Notes: a model not told the origin generated them from the letters alone. A stretch of DNA of 64,000 bases from Mesobacillus jeotgali (GCF_900166585.1 NZ_FVZC01000007.1:1-64000), one strand, 5' to 3'; counted from the first letter of the stretch, positions 1 to 9,209 are shown. Numbers and translations are program-made.

Positions 1-36
1 GGAGCTGACTGATACTAATCGTTCGAGGACTTAACC
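1..36 (+). rRNA. 23S rRNA, 3' end only
   Basis: The first 36 bases match the conserved 3' terminus of Bacillus 23S rRNA (GATACTAATCGTTCGAGGAC followed by TTAACC). The rest of the gene lies upstream of the window. A 5S gene follows on the same strand, as expected in an rRNA operon. Confidence 0.93.
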
Positions 37-49
37 AAAAACGAAAAGC

Positions 50-76
50 AAAGGCTAGGAGCCGGAGCTGGACAAT
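50..76. repeat. fragment of the dispersed intergenic repeat
   Basis: The segment reading GGCTAGGAGCCGGAGCTGGA is the reverse complement of a sequence very like the left end of the repeat at 7963. It is a short relic in the 23S-5S spacer and carries no gene. Confidence 0.4.
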
Positions 77-151
77 GATCATTCGTTCTTCTTGAATTCT
101 TCTTACAACATTATCTAGTTTTGAGGGCGCAAAAAACCTCAAACCAAATAG

Positions 152-267
<116 letters not shown>

Positions 268-270
268 AAA

Positions 271-303
271 AAAAAGAACAGCTGTAATGGCTGTTCTTTT
301 TTT
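271..303 (+). terminator. terminator of the rRNA operon
   Basis: AAGAACAGC and GCTGTTCTT form a 9-bp stem with a short loop, followed by a T tract directly after 5S. The stem is flanked by A-rich sequence on the other side, so it may also serve the convergent catalase gene. Confidence 0.85.
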
Positions 304-313
304 GTAAATAATT

Positions 314-1171
314 TTAATTGTTTAAATCATATAGGCCGGGAGCATGCTCATTTGGCATTTCTGGCATTTCAGGCACCGGATAGCCTTTTGGAGGTTCAAT
401 TACCGACAAATCGCCGCCGTTTCTGCTTGGGGATTGTCCCTGAAAGATTTCCCCAATCCTTGTATCATCCAGACGGAAATTGAATTGTGCATTATGAAAG
501 CCCATATCAACATATTTGCGGCACTCTGGATACTTATTTAAATCATAATTTGGAATCGGGAACATTTTGCCCCAATCTACGCCAAGCGTTTCCAGAGCTT
601 TAGCAAAAGCGTTTTGGTGGGCATTGTCCCTGACAATTAGGAAAGCGATAGTTTCCCTTAAAGTCTTATTATCGCTCATTTCGTAAATCCTTGATTTTTG
701 AAGGACACCAGTTGATTCTAATACAACATTATTTAAGAGGTTTGCCGCTAAGTTTCCGTGGTCATATACCCATGATCCATTCCAAGGGTTGCCGCCTGCA
801 TCGACTGGCAGGGAAGCCTTTGCCCCAATAATATAATGATGTGGATTTGCGCCAGATTGAATGACATCATCTAATGGAGCACCATCCAATGCCTGATTGC
901 CAGGCATATCGCCACCAGACTCATTCAAAAGCTGATTGATTGTCGATTGGACCAGTTCAACATGTGAAAGCTCTTCAAGGAAAACACCCCTGATGAGGTC
1001 ACGATATTGTTTAGCTTTTCCCCTGAAGTTGGCACTCTGGAAGGAAAACTGCATCATAGTCCGCATTTCACCAAACTGTCCCCCGAGGGTTTCCTGGAGT
1101 ACTCTTGCTGCATGGGGATCAGGCTTATCAGGCACTATCATATTAATCAAATCTTCTTTATAGAAATACAC
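314..1171 (-). CDS. manganese catalase family protein
   Basis: The 285-residue product looks like a non-haem di-manganese catalase of the YdbD/YjqC group, which breaks H2O2 down to water and oxygen in the cytoplasm or spore coat. The ferritin-like four-helix core is visible: GQFGEMR (Glu35), LEELSHVE (Glu67 and His70) and a later RDNAHQNAF segment supply the expected Mn ligands. The C-terminal tail is rich in Pro and Glu (PVPEMPEMPNEHAPG), as in the spore-associated members. The start is a GTG at 1171; an in-frame ATG 10 codons inside is less likely because the N-terminal residues fit the family. The gene converges on the rRNA terminator. Confidence 0.88.
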   Translation of the reverse strand: MYFYKEDLINMIVPDKPDPHAARVLQETLGGQFGEMRTMMQFSFQSANFRGKAKQYRDLIRGVFLEELSHVELVQSTINQLLNESGGDMPGNQALDGAPLDDVIQSGANPHHYIIGAKASLPVDAGGNPWNGSWVYDHGNLAANLLNNVVLESTGVLQKSRIYEMSDNKTLRETIAFLIVRDNAHQNAFAKALETLGVDWGKMFPIPNYDLNKYPECRKYVDMGFHNAQFNFRLDDTRIGEIFQGQSPSRNGGDLSVIEPPKGYPVPEMPEMPNEHAPGLYDLNN

Positions 1172-1202
1172 TCGAATCAGCCACCTTTTGTATGAAAAAT
1201 TC

Positions 1203-1470
1203 TTATATATGATGCCTTACAATTTGAAATATTATTCCTTGCATGGAATTTGCTCCATCGCCACGGTCAACTACTAGCACCCCATTAGGTTGAACAGTTA
1301 TCAATGTCGAACTTAGCTTCTTGTTCCTGCCTTCCATAAAGTATTCCTTTTTAATGAAGGGAAAATCACTACACCCACGATGTACCCTTTAAACATGACA
1401 GTGCAATACTTATCGTTGTCATGAACTGTGTCCAATTTATGAATTCCTCTTTTTGTTAATAAAAACTCGA
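1203..1470 (-). pseudogene. frameshifted small-protein relic
   Basis: Two protein-like minus-strand reading frames abut here. The upstream one reads KRGIHKLDTVHDNDKYCTVM and continues to PSLK; the downstream one reads KEYFMEGRNKKLSSTLITVQ and continues to a stop at 1203. Adding a single A to the A5 tract near 1346-1350 joins them into one frame. No good start codon or ribosome site is seen. I do not recognise the family. A sequencing error is the alternative to real decay. Confidence 0.45.
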
Positions 1471-1482
1471 CCCGTCCGATAT
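1456..1482 (+). promoter_or_regulatory. sigma-D type promoter of the chemoreceptor gene
   Basis: TTAA at 1456 and TCCGATAT at 1475 are separated by exactly 15 bases. The Bacillus sigma-D consensus is TAAA-N15-GCCGATAT, so one base differs in each element. It lies 62 bp upstream of a methyl-accepting chemotaxis gene, a typical sigma-D client. Confidence 0.7.
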
Positions 1483-1544
1483 TACTTTAGCAAGTATTTT
1501 ATTTTTTACATAGCAGTTACTTTCATCAAGGGGGAGCATGGATT

Positions 1545-3251
1545 TTGGGGAAAAGGAAAGCTGGTTTGAGGTTGAAATTAGGGACTAAAATTAATTTGAT
1601 TGTTCTGATCACAGTGTTGTTGCTCTCTGTGATAATAGGACTGGTCGTGACAAGGGAAGTCACGAAGGGAATAAAGTCTTTTGCAGTGGAGAAGGCTAAG
1701 GGAGATCTTGCGCTAAGTGAAAGATATATTAACAATAAGTTCCCTGGTGAGTGGGAGATTAAAAATGGGCAGCTGTATAAGGGTAGTCAACTCTTTAATG
1801 AGGATTACGAGATTGTAGACAAGATTGGAAATGATACAGGGGATACGGTCACGATTTTTCAAGGTGATACCCGCATAGCTACTAATGTCATGCTTGAAGG
1901 AAAACGGGCGGTAGGAACGAGGGTTTCTGAAGAGGTTGCCAGTGTGGTTCTCAAGCAGGGAAAACCATTCTATGGTGAAGCGATAGTAGCAGGAAATGCT
2001 TATCAAACAGCTTATACACCGATAAAGGACCAGGATGGCAAAACAATAGGAATTCTATATGTGGGTGCTTCAGAAAAGATAATTGAGGAGATCTTATCCT
2101 CTTTTATGATTAAATTTATCATCCAGGTAATCATAGTTGTCATTATCGCATCAATAGGGATTTACTGGTTTACACGAGGGTTAAAAAGAAGGCTCGAGTC
2201 GGTAGCGAATGCGATGACAATGGCAGGTTCCGGTGATTTTACAGGTAATGTGGAAGACCATACTGGGGATGAGCTGAGTGACCTCGCCAATAGCTATAAT
2301 AAAATGAAGGATAATTTGAGTGCAATGCTGAGAGAGGTGCTCGAAACTTCTGAACAGGTAGCAGCTTCATCAGAAGAGCTGAATGCAGGGGCTGAACAGA
2401 CTAGCAGAGCTACGGAGCAGATAACCGAGGCAATCCAGCAGATTGCTGGGGGTGCTGAGGGACAAACACAGGGGATTGAAGAAAGTGCAAGAGCGTTGGA
2501 TGAACTTGCAAAGGGAGTAATGAATATTGCGGAGACTTCCTCTTTAATCGCTGAGTCCAGTTCACGGGCCAGTGACCATGCTAAACAGGGTGAGGCATTC
2601 GTTCAACAGACGGCAAGCCAGATGAATATGATCCATACATCTGTTAATGAGACGGGAGAAATCATTCGCCTGCTGAATGAGAGGTCCAGGCAAATTGGAA
2701 GCATCTCTCAGGCTATTACTGAAATTGCGGATCAAACCAATTTACTGGCACTCAATGCAGCCATTGAAGCAGCGAGAGCAGGAGAGCATGGTAAAGGGTT
2801 TGCAGTGGTCGCGGCAGAGGTAAGGAAATTGGCAGAGCAATCCCAGAATTCTTCTTCACAGATTTCCGAGTTAATCAGGAAGATCCAAACCGATATGGAG
2901 CATTCAAATGTTTCGATGGATCTTGTGAAACAAGAAGTGCTAAGTGGCCTGGAGATTGTCGACGGCTCACAACGAAGCTTCCTAGAAATCCTTCGGTCAA
3001 TGGAAAGTCTGGGAGGGCAGGTCGAAGGGATGGCAGCCACTGCAGAACAGATGTCAGCGAGCACAGAAGAAATTTCTGCGACTGTCAATGGGATCGCTTC
3101 TATTTCAAAGGAATCATCCTTACATAGCCAGAATGTAGCCGCTTCAGCAGAGGAACAATTAGCCTCTATGGAGGAAGTGACAGCCTCGGCAAACAATCTG
3201 TCCACGATGGCTGATACCTTGAAAGATACAGTAACAGCATTCAAAATCTAA
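1545..3251 (+). CDS. methyl-accepting chemotaxis protein
   Basis: A 568-residue transmembrane chemoreceptor. TM1 (about 17-36) leads to an extracellular single-Cache type sensor (about 40-185) containing the VGTRVSEEV and [10 protein letters not shown] segments. TM2 (about 190-210), a HAMP linker (about 212-265) and a long cytoplasmic signalling coil follow. The hairpin tip is conserved ([20 protein letters not shown], then [18 protein letters not shown]), which is where CheA and CheW bind. The start chosen is TTG at 1545, about 9 bases after a GGGGGAG ribosome site; the ATG at 1538 gives only a short frame. The ligand cannot be told from sequence. Confidence 0.92.
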   Translation: MGKRKAGLRLKLGTKINLIVLITVLLLSVIIGLVVTREVTKGIKSFAVEKAKGDLALSERYINNKFPGEWEIKNGQLYKGSQLFNEDYEIVDKIGNDTGDTVTIFQGDTRIATNVMLEGKRAVGTRVSEEVASVVLKQGKPFYGEAIVAGNAYQTAYTPIKDQDGKTIGILYVGASEKIIEEILSSFMIKFIIQVIIVVIIASIGIYWFTRGLKRRLESVANAMTMAGSGDFTGNVEDHTGDELSDLANSYNKMKDNLSAMLREVLETSEQVAASSEELNAGAEQTSRATEQITEAIQQIAGGAEGQTQGIEESARALDELAKGVMNIAETSSLIAESSSRASDHAKQGEAFVQQTASQMNMIHTSVNETGEIIRLLNERSRQIGSISQAITEIADQTNLLALNAAIEAARAGEHGKGFAVVAAEVRKLAEQSQNSSSQISELIRKIQTDMEHSNVSMDLVKQEVLSGLEIVDGSQRSFLEILRSMESLGGQVEGMAATAEQMSASTEEISATVNGIASISKESSLHSQNVAASAEEQLASMEEVTASANNLSTMADTLKDTVTAFKI

Positions 3252-3255
3252 AATG

Positions 3256-3294
3256 AAACATCAAGCCTTTTTACATAAGGTTTGATGTTTTTTT
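3256..3294 (+). terminator. terminator after the chemoreceptor gene
   Basis: AACATCAAGCCT pairs with AGGTTTGATGTT (one G-T pair) and is followed by seven T. The stop codon of the convergent NIPSNAP gene lies inside the loop. Confidence 0.85.
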
Positions 3295-3636
3295 ATCTTC
3301 CTTGACTGTTGAAATCAGCTGCTCATTCCTGACTTCCAAGAAATTTTCTTTTTTTACATTTTCCTTCCCGCCATGGCTCTCATACCATGTTTGAATTCTC
3401 TTAAGATGTTCTGTATCACTTCTCACACCTTTTTCTATTTCAAGGTAAGCCTCATAGCTGTCGTATTCCCAAATAGCAAATACCTCTGTAGTTTCCTCAT
3501 CTTTCGGAACCATCCATCTCCCGATTAACCTGGCCCCATGCTTTAGTTGATTAGGCATGTTAATTTCATTGAATAGCTTATTGAATGGCTCTATAAAATC
3601 ATTTTTAACTATGTAAAATTTCCTGCGATAAAACAT
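3271..3636 (-). CDS. NIPSNAP family protein
   Basis: A 121-residue protein with the NIPSNAP/dimeric alpha-beta barrel pattern: an N-terminal FYRRKFYIVK strand, FNKLFNEINMPNQLKHGARL, and WMVPKDEETTEVFAIWEYDS. Family members are small cytoplasmic dimers; the biochemical role is generally unknown. The C-terminal 25 residues are polar and probably disordered. It is a single gene with its own upstream region and an AAGGAGC ribosome site (minus strand) before the ATG. Confidence 0.8.
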   Translation of the reverse strand: MFYRRKFYIVKNDFIEPFNKLFNEINMPNQLKHGARLIGRWMVPKDEETTEVFAIWEYDSYEAYLEIEKGVRSDTEHLKRIQTWYESHGGKENVKKENFLEVRNEQLISTVKEDKKTSNLM

Positions 3637-3899
3637 ATATTCAGCTCCTTAAAAATCGTACACTCTTCCATAATATTCACTTGTTCAGATGTCCGTCAAT
3701 TTTTATATCAATTCCACTTACAGCGTTTTTTTGAAATAAAAACTTCGGAACGATCTCTTCAAAAAAGTTTCAAACTCAACACTTAAGGAAACCTTACTAT
3801 TAGATGAGTTTTAGTTGAAAAATCTGCAAGTTGCTTTACAAGCGATTTGATTAATGCGAACATTAAGGCTTACTAGAAGAGATGTCTGGAGGGTTTGGA

Positions 3900-4442
3900 A
3901 TGCTAGAGAATAGTTTCATCATGGTAGCCATCATCTTACTCATCAACATTGTGTATGTGTCTTTTTTTACAATCAGGATGATCCTGACTTTGAAGGGACA
4001 GCGTTACTTGGCCGCGGGTCTGAGCATGATCGAGGTCGTTATTTATGTCGTGGGACTTGGACTTGTACTTGATAATCTAAATCAGATACAAAACTTGATT
4101 GCCTATGCAGTCGGATATGGGATTGGTGTCATTGTCGGGATGAAGATTGAGGAGAAGCTGGCACTTGGATATATTACTATCAATGTGATTACAAAGGAAT
4201 ATGATCGGGATCTCCCTAAAGCATTGCGGGAACAGGGGTATGGTGTCACGGACTGGGCTGCTCACGGGCTTGAGGGCAACCGGATGGCGATGCAGATCCT
4301 AACGCCGAGGAAATATGAATTGAAGCTTTACGAGACCATCAAGGAACTGGATCCAAAGGCATTCATTATCGCCTATGAACCGAAAGCTATCCATGGCGGG
4401 TTCTGGGTGAAATCTGTTCGGAAAGGAAAGCTGTTTTCATGA
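3900..4442 (+). CDS. yebE: UPF0316/DUF2179 membrane protein, YebE-like
   Basis: A 180-residue protein with three N-terminal membrane segments ([20 protein letters not shown], then [17 protein letters not shown] and a glycine-rich third) and a cytoplasmic DUF2179 domain ([20 protein letters not shown]). It is nearly colinear with B. subtilis YebE. The ATG at 3900 is chosen because GGAGGG sits 6 bases before it; a longer frame from 3882 would swallow that ribosome site. It overlaps yebG by 4 bp, so the pair is translationally coupled. Function is unknown. Confidence 0.88.
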   Translation: MLENSFIMVAIILLINIVYVSFFTIRMILTLKGQRYLAAGLSMIEVVIYVVGLGLVLDNLNQIQNLIAYAVGYGIGVIVGMKIEEKLALGYITINVITKEYDRDLPKALREQGYGVTDWAAHGLEGNRMAMQILTPRKYELKLYETIKELDPKAFIIAYEPKAIHGGFWVKSVRKGKLFS

Positions 4443-4645
4443 GCAAAGGAAAAAAGAAACAGATGTATGAAGTTGGAGAACAGGAATCGATCGATGATTG
4501 CCTTAATAGGATGAAGAAGGATGGGTTTGCCCCTGTACGAAGGATGGAAAAGCCGATCTTCAAGGAAGTAGAAAAAAACGGGACAGTGGAGTACGAGCCT
4601 GCAGGCAGACAAATCATTTTTGAAGCCAGGGTAATAGAAGAATAG
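4439..4645 (+). CDS. yebG: NETI-motif protein YebG
   Basis: A 68-residue basic protein matching the short YebG/NETI family ([20 protein letters not shown] and the [13 protein letters not shown] end). It starts in the ATGA overlap with yebE and sits directly upstream of the purine operon leader, as in B. subtilis. No biochemical role is established. Confidence 0.82.
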   Translation: MSKGKKKQMYEVGEQESIDDCLNRMKKDGFAPVRRMEKPIFKEVEKNGTVEYEPAGRQIIFEARVIEE

Positions 4646-4651
4646 TCATAT

Positions 4652-4697
4652 AAAACACGAACGAAAAAAATAATTAACTTTTTAATGTTCGATTATT
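4652..4697 (+). promoter_or_regulatory. paired PurBoxes (PurR operator)
   Basis: CGAAC at 4658-4662 and the inverted GTTCG at 4687-4691, each in AT-rich context (AAAACACGAACGA and TTAATGTTCGATTATT), match the divergent PurBox pair bound by Bacillus PurR. They lie just upstream of the pur -35 hexamer, the position used in B. subtilis. Confidence 0.75.
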
Positions 4698-4699
4698 GA

Positions 4700-4729
4700 T
4701 TGACAACAAGTCGAAATGGTTGTTAATAT
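4700..4729 (+). promoter_or_regulatory. sigma-A promoter of the pur operon
   Basis: A perfect TTGACA (4700-4705) is followed 17-18 bases later by TTAATA/TAATAT. The start point would fall near 4736, giving a leader of about 240 nt that contains the riboswitch. Confidence 0.8.
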
Positions 4730-4753
4730 GTAGATGTCGAAAGTGAAATTTAG

Positions 4754-4831
4754 TTTTCCCTCGTATAATAATGGGGATATGGCCCATGAGTCTCTACCCG
4801 GCTGCCGTAAATGGCCGGACTATGAGGGAAA
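4754..4831 (+). promoter_or_regulatory. guanine-class purine riboswitch aptamer
   Basis: P1 forms from TTTCCCTC (4755-4762) and GAGGGAAA (4824-4831). P2 is TGGGG-ATATGG-CCCA, and P3 is CCGGC-TGCCGTAAAT-GGCCGG. The core junction bases TCTACC and GACTATG are present. The specificity base in J3/1 is C (GACTATG), which marks guanine or hypoxanthine binding rather than adenine. Its 3' P1 strand overlaps the antiterminator at 4828-4836. Confidence 0.93.
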
Positions 4832-4892
4832 GTAGTTTTTAAGCGAAGGGAACAGAAATCGCGTTCACTTATGGATTTCTTGCGCGCACGCA

Positions 4893-4952
4893 CCCGGACA
4901 GACTACTTTCTCTTCTTTATGGAGGAAGCAGTCTATCCGGGTTTTTTGTTTT
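4893..4952 (+). terminator. riboswitch-controlled terminator
   Basis: CCCGGACAGACT (4893-4904) pairs with AGTCTATCCGGG (4930-4941) with one mismatch, followed by TTTTTTG and T5. ACTACTTTC (4902-4910) can instead pair with GAAAGTAGT (4828-4836), so ligand-stabilised P1 frees the terminator: guanine shuts the operon off. Confidence 0.9.
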
Positions 4953-4975
4953 TAACTCCAAAGGGGGTAAGGGAT

Positions 4976-5458
4976 ATGTCGGTTACAGTCATAATGGGAA
5001 GCAAGTCAGATTGGGAAACGATGAAGCATGCATGTGACATACTTGAGCAATTGGAAATTTCATATATAAAGAAGGTTGTATCGGCCCACAGGACACCTGA
5101 CTTGATGTTTGAGTTTGCTGAAAATGCCAGGGAAGCGGGCATAAAGGTCATCATTGCCGGAGCTGGAGGAGCAGCTCATTTGCCTGGTATGGTAGCGGCG
5201 AAAACAACACTTCCGGTCATCGGTGTGCCAGTGCAGTCGCGGGCTCTCAATGGATTAGATTCACTTTTATCAATCGTCCAGATGCCTGGCGGGGTGCCAG
5301 TTGCGACTGTAGCGATCGGCAAAGCAGGGGCAACGAATGCAGGTTTGCTCGCAGCGCAGATCCTTGGGGCTTTTGACAATGAGGTTGCCGAGAGATTGGA
5401 ACGGATGAGGGAGCAGACAAAAATATCAGTGATGGAAAGCAGTGATGAGCTTGTCTAA
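4976..5458 (+). CDS. purE: N5-carboxyaminoimidazole ribonucleotide mutase
   Basis: The 160-residue class I PurE rearranges N5-CAIR to CAIR, step 6 of bacterial de novo purine synthesis. [10 protein letters not shown] and SAHRTP form the nucleotide-binding and catalytic-His region, and [11 protein letters not shown] with PVIGVP are typical. The true start is ATG 4976 behind AAGGGGGTAAGGG; an upstream in-frame extension would run back into the riboswitch terminator. It overlaps purK and works with it to carboxylate AIR. Confidence 0.97.
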   Translation: MSVTVIMGSKSDWETMKHACDILEQLEISYIKKVVSAHRTPDLMFEFAENAREAGIKVIIAGAGGAAHLPGMVAAKTTLPVIGVPVQSRALNGLDSLLSIVQMPGGVPVATVAIGKAGATNAGLLAAQILGAFDNEVAERLERMREQTKISVMESSDELV

Positions 5459-6605
5459 ATTGATTTTACCAGGAGAGACAATCGGGATAATTGGCGGCGG
5501 ACAGCTTGGAAAAATGATGGCGCTGTCGGCAAAGGCAATGGGGTTCAGAGTGATTGTCCTTGACCCGACAGAGGATTGCCCGTGCGGCCAGGTGGCAGAT
5601 GAGCAGATTGTCGGCGGGTATGATGATCTTGAAAAAATAAAGCAGCTATCACAACAAAGTGATGTGATAACTTATGAGTTTGAGAACATCGATGCGGATG
5701 GTCTTGAATGGCTGAATAAATACGCCTATGTGCCGCAGGGCACAGAATTGCTGCGGGTCACACAGGACAGGATAGAAGAGAAGCGCCATATTGAGGCAGC
5801 AGGTGTGAAAGTTGCACCATACACAGTTGTTGAAAAAGTGGAAGATGTCAGGGCTGGAATCGAGAAGCTGGGAATGCCAGCTGTTCTGAAAACTTCACGC
5901 GGCGGTTATGACGGCAAAGGGCAGCTGGTGATCAGGTCAATCGATGATATCCCTTTGGCTGAAACACTTGTCAGTCAGGGGACATGCGTACTGGAAAAAT
6001 GGATTCCTTTTGAGAAAGAGATTTCAGTGATCGTCACCCGCAGTACGAATGGGGAAACGGCCATTTTCCCAGTGGCTGAAAATATCCATCAGGAAAATAT
6101 TCTGCATCAAACCATTGTGCCGGCAAGAATCAGCACAGAGGCTGAAGCAAAGGCTATAAAAGCAGCCAAACAGATTGCGGAAGCGTTGGAGTTAACCGGG
6201 ACGCTGGCGGTTGAGATGTTTTTAGCGGGTGATGATGAGCTTTACATAAATGAACTGGCGCCGAGACCGCATAATTCGGGGCATTATACCATCGAAGCAT
6301 GTGAGACTTCGCAGTTTGAACAGCATATTAGGGCAGTATGCGGCTGGACTCTGGGAAGCACGAATTTGCTGAAGCCAGCTGTGATGGTGAATATCCTGGG
6401 GCAGCACCAGCAGCCATTGCTGGATAAAATCGCTGATTTGCCGGATTGGAAAATCCATTTATATGGAAAAAAGGAAGCGAAGTATAAACGGAAAATGGGG
6501 CATGTGACCCTTTTGCGAGACAGAGTAGATGTTGCACTGGATGAAGCTGAGAGAAGCGGAATCTGGGAAGGTGCAGCAGAATTGATCGGAGGACAAAAGA
6601 GATGA
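5445..6605 (+). CDS. purK: N5-carboxyaminoimidazole ribonucleotide synthase
   Basis: An ATP-grasp enzyme of about 386 residues that makes N5-CAIR from AIR, bicarbonate and ATP. It has the N-terminal [12 protein letters not shown] loop, the [15 protein letters not shown]-grasp loop, and the [14 protein letters not shown] signature. The start is taken as ATG 5445, inside the end of purE (14-bp overlap); an adjacent GTG at 5442 is possible. It overlaps purB by 4 bp. Confidence 0.96.
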   Translation: MSLSKLILPGETIGIIGGGQLGKMMALSAKAMGFRVIVLDPTEDCPCGQVADEQIVGGYDDLEKIKQLSQQSDVITYEFENIDADGLEWLNKYAYVPQGTELLRVTQDRIEEKRHIEAAGVKVAPYTVVEKVEDVRAGIEKLGMPAVLKTSRGGYDGKGQLVIRSIDDIPLAETLVSQGTCVLEKWIPFEKEISVIVTRSTNGETAIFPVAENIHQENILHQTIVPARISTEAEAKAIKAAKQIAEALELTGTLAVEMFLAGDDELYINELAPRPHNSGHYTIEACETSQFEQHIRAVCGWTLGSTNLLKPAVMVNILGQHQQPLLDKIADLPDWKIHLYGKKEAKYKRKMGHVTLLRDRVDVALDEAERSGIWEGAAELIGGQKR

Positions 6606-7894
6606 TAGATCGTTATACAAGACCGGAAATGGGAGCAATCTGGACGGAGGAAAACCGTTTTAAGGCATGGCTCGAGGTGGAAATCCTTGCATGTGAGGCT
6701 TGGGCTGAGCTTGGCGAAATCCCTAGGGAAGATGTGAAGAAGCTCAGGGAGAATGCCTCATTTAATATTGACCGGATCAAGGAGATCGAGGAAGAGACAC
6801 GTCATGATGTGGTTGCTTTCACAAGAGCAGTGTCCGAAACTCTTGGTGAAGAGCGCAAGTGGGTGCATTATGGCCTGACTTCTACAGATGTAGTGGATAC
6901 AGCTTTATCTTATGTACTTAAGCAGGCAAATACGATTTTATTGAAGGACCTTGAGAACTTCGTTGAAATTTTGGCGAATAAGGCAAAAGAACATAAGTAC
7001 ACAGTTATGATGGGCCGTACGCATGGTGTGCATGCAGAGCCGACGACATTTGGCCTGAAGCTTGCTCTTTGGCTGGAGGAAATGAAGCGGAATCTCGAGC
7101 GTTTCAAAATGGCTTCCCGTGATGTCGAGTTTGGCAAGATTTCCGGTGCGGTTGGAACTTACGCGAATATTGATCCATTTGTTGAATCTTATGTTTGTGA
7201 AAAGCTTGGCCTGCAGCCGGCACCGATTTCAACACAGACTTTGCAGCGTGACCGCCATGCATTTTATATGTCGACGCTTGCATTGATTGCGACTTCAATT
7301 GAAAAGTTTGCGGTTGAGATCCGCGGCCTGCAAAAGAGTGAAACTCGGGAGGTTGAGGAGTTTTTTGCAAAAGGACAGAAGGGTTCATCAGCGATGCCGC
7401 ATAAGCGTAACCCGATTGGATCTGAAAATATGACCGGTATGGCACGCGTCATCCGCGGTTATATGACAACGGCTTACGAAAATGTGCCTTTATGGCATGA
7501 GCGCGATATCTCGCATTCTTCTGCTGAGAGAATTATTTTACCGGACGCAACGATTGCATTGAATTATATGCTGAACCGTTTCGGCAATATCGTTAAGAAC
7601 TTGACGGTTTATCCGGAGAACATGAAGCGCAATATGGACCGGACGCTTGGCTTGATTTACTCCCAGCGTGTGCTGCTAGCCTTGATTGACAAAGGAATGT
7701 CCCGTGAGGAAGCGTACGATACAGTGCAGCCGCGTGCGATGGAAGCCTGGGAGAAGCAGGTGCAATTCCGCAGCCTGATCGAGAGCGATGAGAAAATCGC
7801 CGGACTTTTAAGTGAAGGTGAAATCGACGATTGCTTTGATTATAACTATCACATCAAGCATGTTGATATGATTTTTGAGCGTTTAGGACTTTAA
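6602..7894 (+). CDS. purB: adenylosuccinate lyase
   Basis: A 430-residue fumarase/aspartase superfamily enzyme that cleaves SAICAR to AICAR and adenylosuccinate to AMP. Three signature regions are present: [27 protein letters not shown] (catalytic His) and [16 protein letters not shown] (the mobile loop with catalytic Ser). Its ATGA overlaps the end of purK. It is followed by a terminator-like hairpin and a 348-bp gap, so downstream pur genes may be less tightly coupled here than in B. subtilis. Confidence 0.97.
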   Translation: MIDRYTRPEMGAIWTEENRFKAWLEVEILACEAWAELGEIPREDVKKLRENASFNIDRIKEIEEETRHDVVAFTRAVSETLGEERKWVHYGLTSTDVVDTALSYVLKQANTILLKDLENFVEILANKAKEHKYTVMMGRTHGVHAEPTTFGLKLALWLEEMKRNLERFKMASRDVEFGKISGAVGTYANIDPFVESYVCEKLGLQPAPISTQTLQRDRHAFYMSTLALIATSIEKFAVEIRGLQKSETREVEEFFAKGQKGSSAMPHKRNPIGSENMTGMARVIRGYMTTAYENVPLWHERDISHSSAERIILPDATIALNYMLNRFGNIVKNLTVYPENMKRNMDRTLGLIYSQRVLLALIDKGMSREEAYDTVQPRAMEAWEKQVQFRSLIESDEKIAGLLSEGEIDDCFDYNYHIKHVDMIFERLGL

Positions 7895-7899
7895 TACGA

Positions 7900-7927
7900 A
7901 TGGGCAAGATTTCTTGCCCATCTTTTA
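7900..7927 (+). terminator. terminator-like hairpin inside the pur operon
   Basis: ATGGGCAAG (7900-7908) and CTTGCCCAT (7913-7921) make a perfect 9-bp stem with a 4-base loop, followed by CTTTTAAAT. The T tract is short, so termination may be partial. Confidence 0.6.
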
Positions 7928-7962
7928 AATGATAAGAAAAGTGTAAAAAATTAACTGCGAGA

Positions 7963-8198
7963 ATTGTCCAGTTCCAGCGCCTAGCCAGTTTTCACCCTGA
8001 CTTAACTTCCTCGAGTATCTTGCGAGAAGCGTTAGCTTTGAGCAGCTCGAGTCGCTTCGGTCCGCCCGATGAAGTCAAAGAACGACTTCTTCGTTCGGCC
8101 CTCCGAGGCACAGGACGTGCTAGACCCGCCAGCCACACGATGTGGCGGTTTAGGCGGGCAGCGCTTGTCGGGGCTGACCAAGGCGCTTGCACTTTTCG
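7963..8198. repeat. dispersed intergenic repeat, full-length copy
   Basis: This 236-bp block between purB and purC shares long stretches with 26629-26746 (for example CTTGCGAGAAGCGTTAGCTT) and a central part resembling 23438-23545. The ends pair imperfectly (CCAGCGCCTAG near 7974 with CCAAGGCGCTTG near 8178). Internal hairpins include GAAGTC/GACTTC and CCGCCA/TGGCGG. It is not coding, although it keeps the purC frame open. Confidence 0.75.
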
Positions 8199-8242
8199 AT
8201 GTGACTGAAGATTGCCAATTATCTCAATCGGAGGGCGTTGAA

Positions 8243-8962
8243 ATGGAAGAGCAGACATTGCTGTACGAAGGGAAAGCGAAGCGGATTTACGCAACGGATC
8301 AAGAGGACATTGTAAGAGTTCAATACAAGGATTCAGCGACGGCTTACAATGGGGAGAAAAAAGCCGAAATTGCCGGTAAGGGCAGGTTGAATAACGAAAT
8401 TACGAGTCTATTATTCTTGAAGCTTAGTGAAGCGGGAATCCATTCCCATTTTATAAAAAAGATCTCCGAAACGGAACAGCTAGTGAAGCGAGTAAAAATC
8501 ATACCGCTTGAAGTGGTCGTGAGGAATTATGCTGCAGGCAGCTTTTCAAAAAGGCTTGGCGTCGAGGAAGGCCAAAAGCTTCCGCGCTCGATCGTTGAGT
8601 TTTACCTGAAGGACGACTCACTTGGAGACCCGCTACTAACCGATGACCATGTGGACGTACTGAATCTTGCGACAGAAGAAGAAGCGGCTGAATTGAAGGA
8701 AGCCGCTCTGAAAATCAATGAAATCCTCGGAGGGTTTTTCGAGGAAATCAGCGTGAGGTTAATAGATTTCAAGCTTGAATTTGGCAGGGATGGGGAAGGC
8801 AGAATCCTGCTGGCTGATGAGATTTCGCCTGATACCTGCCGCCTGTGGGACATGGAAACACAGCAGAAGCTTGATAAGGACGTGTTCCGCCGTGACCTGG
8901 GAAACTTGACTGATGCTTACGAAACCATTTTAACGAGATTGGGAGGACAATTGCATGTATAA
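8243..8962 (+). CDS. purC: SAICAR synthetase
   Basis: A 239-residue ligase joining CAIR and aspartate with ATP to give SAICAR. It has LLYEGKAKRIYATD at the N terminus, the conserved PLEVVVRNYAAGSFSKRLG block and DEISPDTCRLWD. The start is ATG 8243, preceded by GGAGGG and aligned with B. subtilis PurC; a longer frame from 8069 only translates the repeat element. It overlaps purS by 8 bp. Confidence 0.97.
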   Translation: MEEQTLLYEGKAKRIYATDQEDIVRVQYKDSATAYNGEKKAEIAGKGRLNNEITSLLFLKLSEAGIHSHFIKKISETEQLVKRVKIIPLEVVVRNYAAGSFSKRLGVEEGQKLPRSIVEFYLKDDSLGDPLLTDDHVDVLNLATEEEAAELKEAALKINEILGGFFEEISVRLIDFKLEFGRDGEGRILLADEISPDTCRLWDMETQQKLDKDVFRRDLGNLTDAYETILTRLGGQLHV

Positions 8963-9209
8963 AGTAAAAGTGTATGTCACGTTAAGGGAAAGTGTATTGG
9001 ATCCTCAGGGAACGGCAGTGAAGAATGCACTTGCGACACATGGTTATGAGGGAATCCATGATGTACGCATCGGCAAGTATTTGGAACTGACTTTAGACGA
9101 AAGTGTTAAAGATGTAGATGGTGCTGTTAAAGAGATGTGCGAGCGCCTGCTGGCAAATACGGTAATCGAGGATTACAGGTACGAGGTTGAGGAGGTAGTT
9201 GCACAGTGA
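8955..9209 (+). CDS. purS: FGAM synthase subunit PurS
   Basis: An 84-residue small subunit of the three-part phosphoribosylformylglycinamidine synthase (PurS-PurQ-PurL) of Gram-positive bacteria. PurS dimers bridge the glutaminase and synthetase. The [20 protein letters not shown] and [12 protein letters not shown] segments are diagnostic. It overlaps both neighbours (8 bp with purC, 4 bp with purQ), which should give matched synthesis of the complex. Confidence 0.96.
   Translation: MYKVKVYVTLRESVLDPQGTAVKNALATHGYEGIHDVRIGKYLELTLDESVKDVDGAVKEMCERLLANTVIEDYRYEVEEVVAQ

Noticed and set aside
2732..3244. 170-codon minus-strand frame inside the chemoreceptor
   Set aside because: Shadow of the conserved signalling domain with low-complexity Ser/Ala translation.
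4871..4975. In-frame N-terminal extension of purE into the leader
   Set aside because: It translates the riboswitch terminator; the ATG at 4976 has a proper ribosome site and matches the family start.
8069..8242. 58-codon upstream extension of purC
   Set aside because: It is the dispersed repeat read as protein; the family start and GGAGGG point to ATG 8243.
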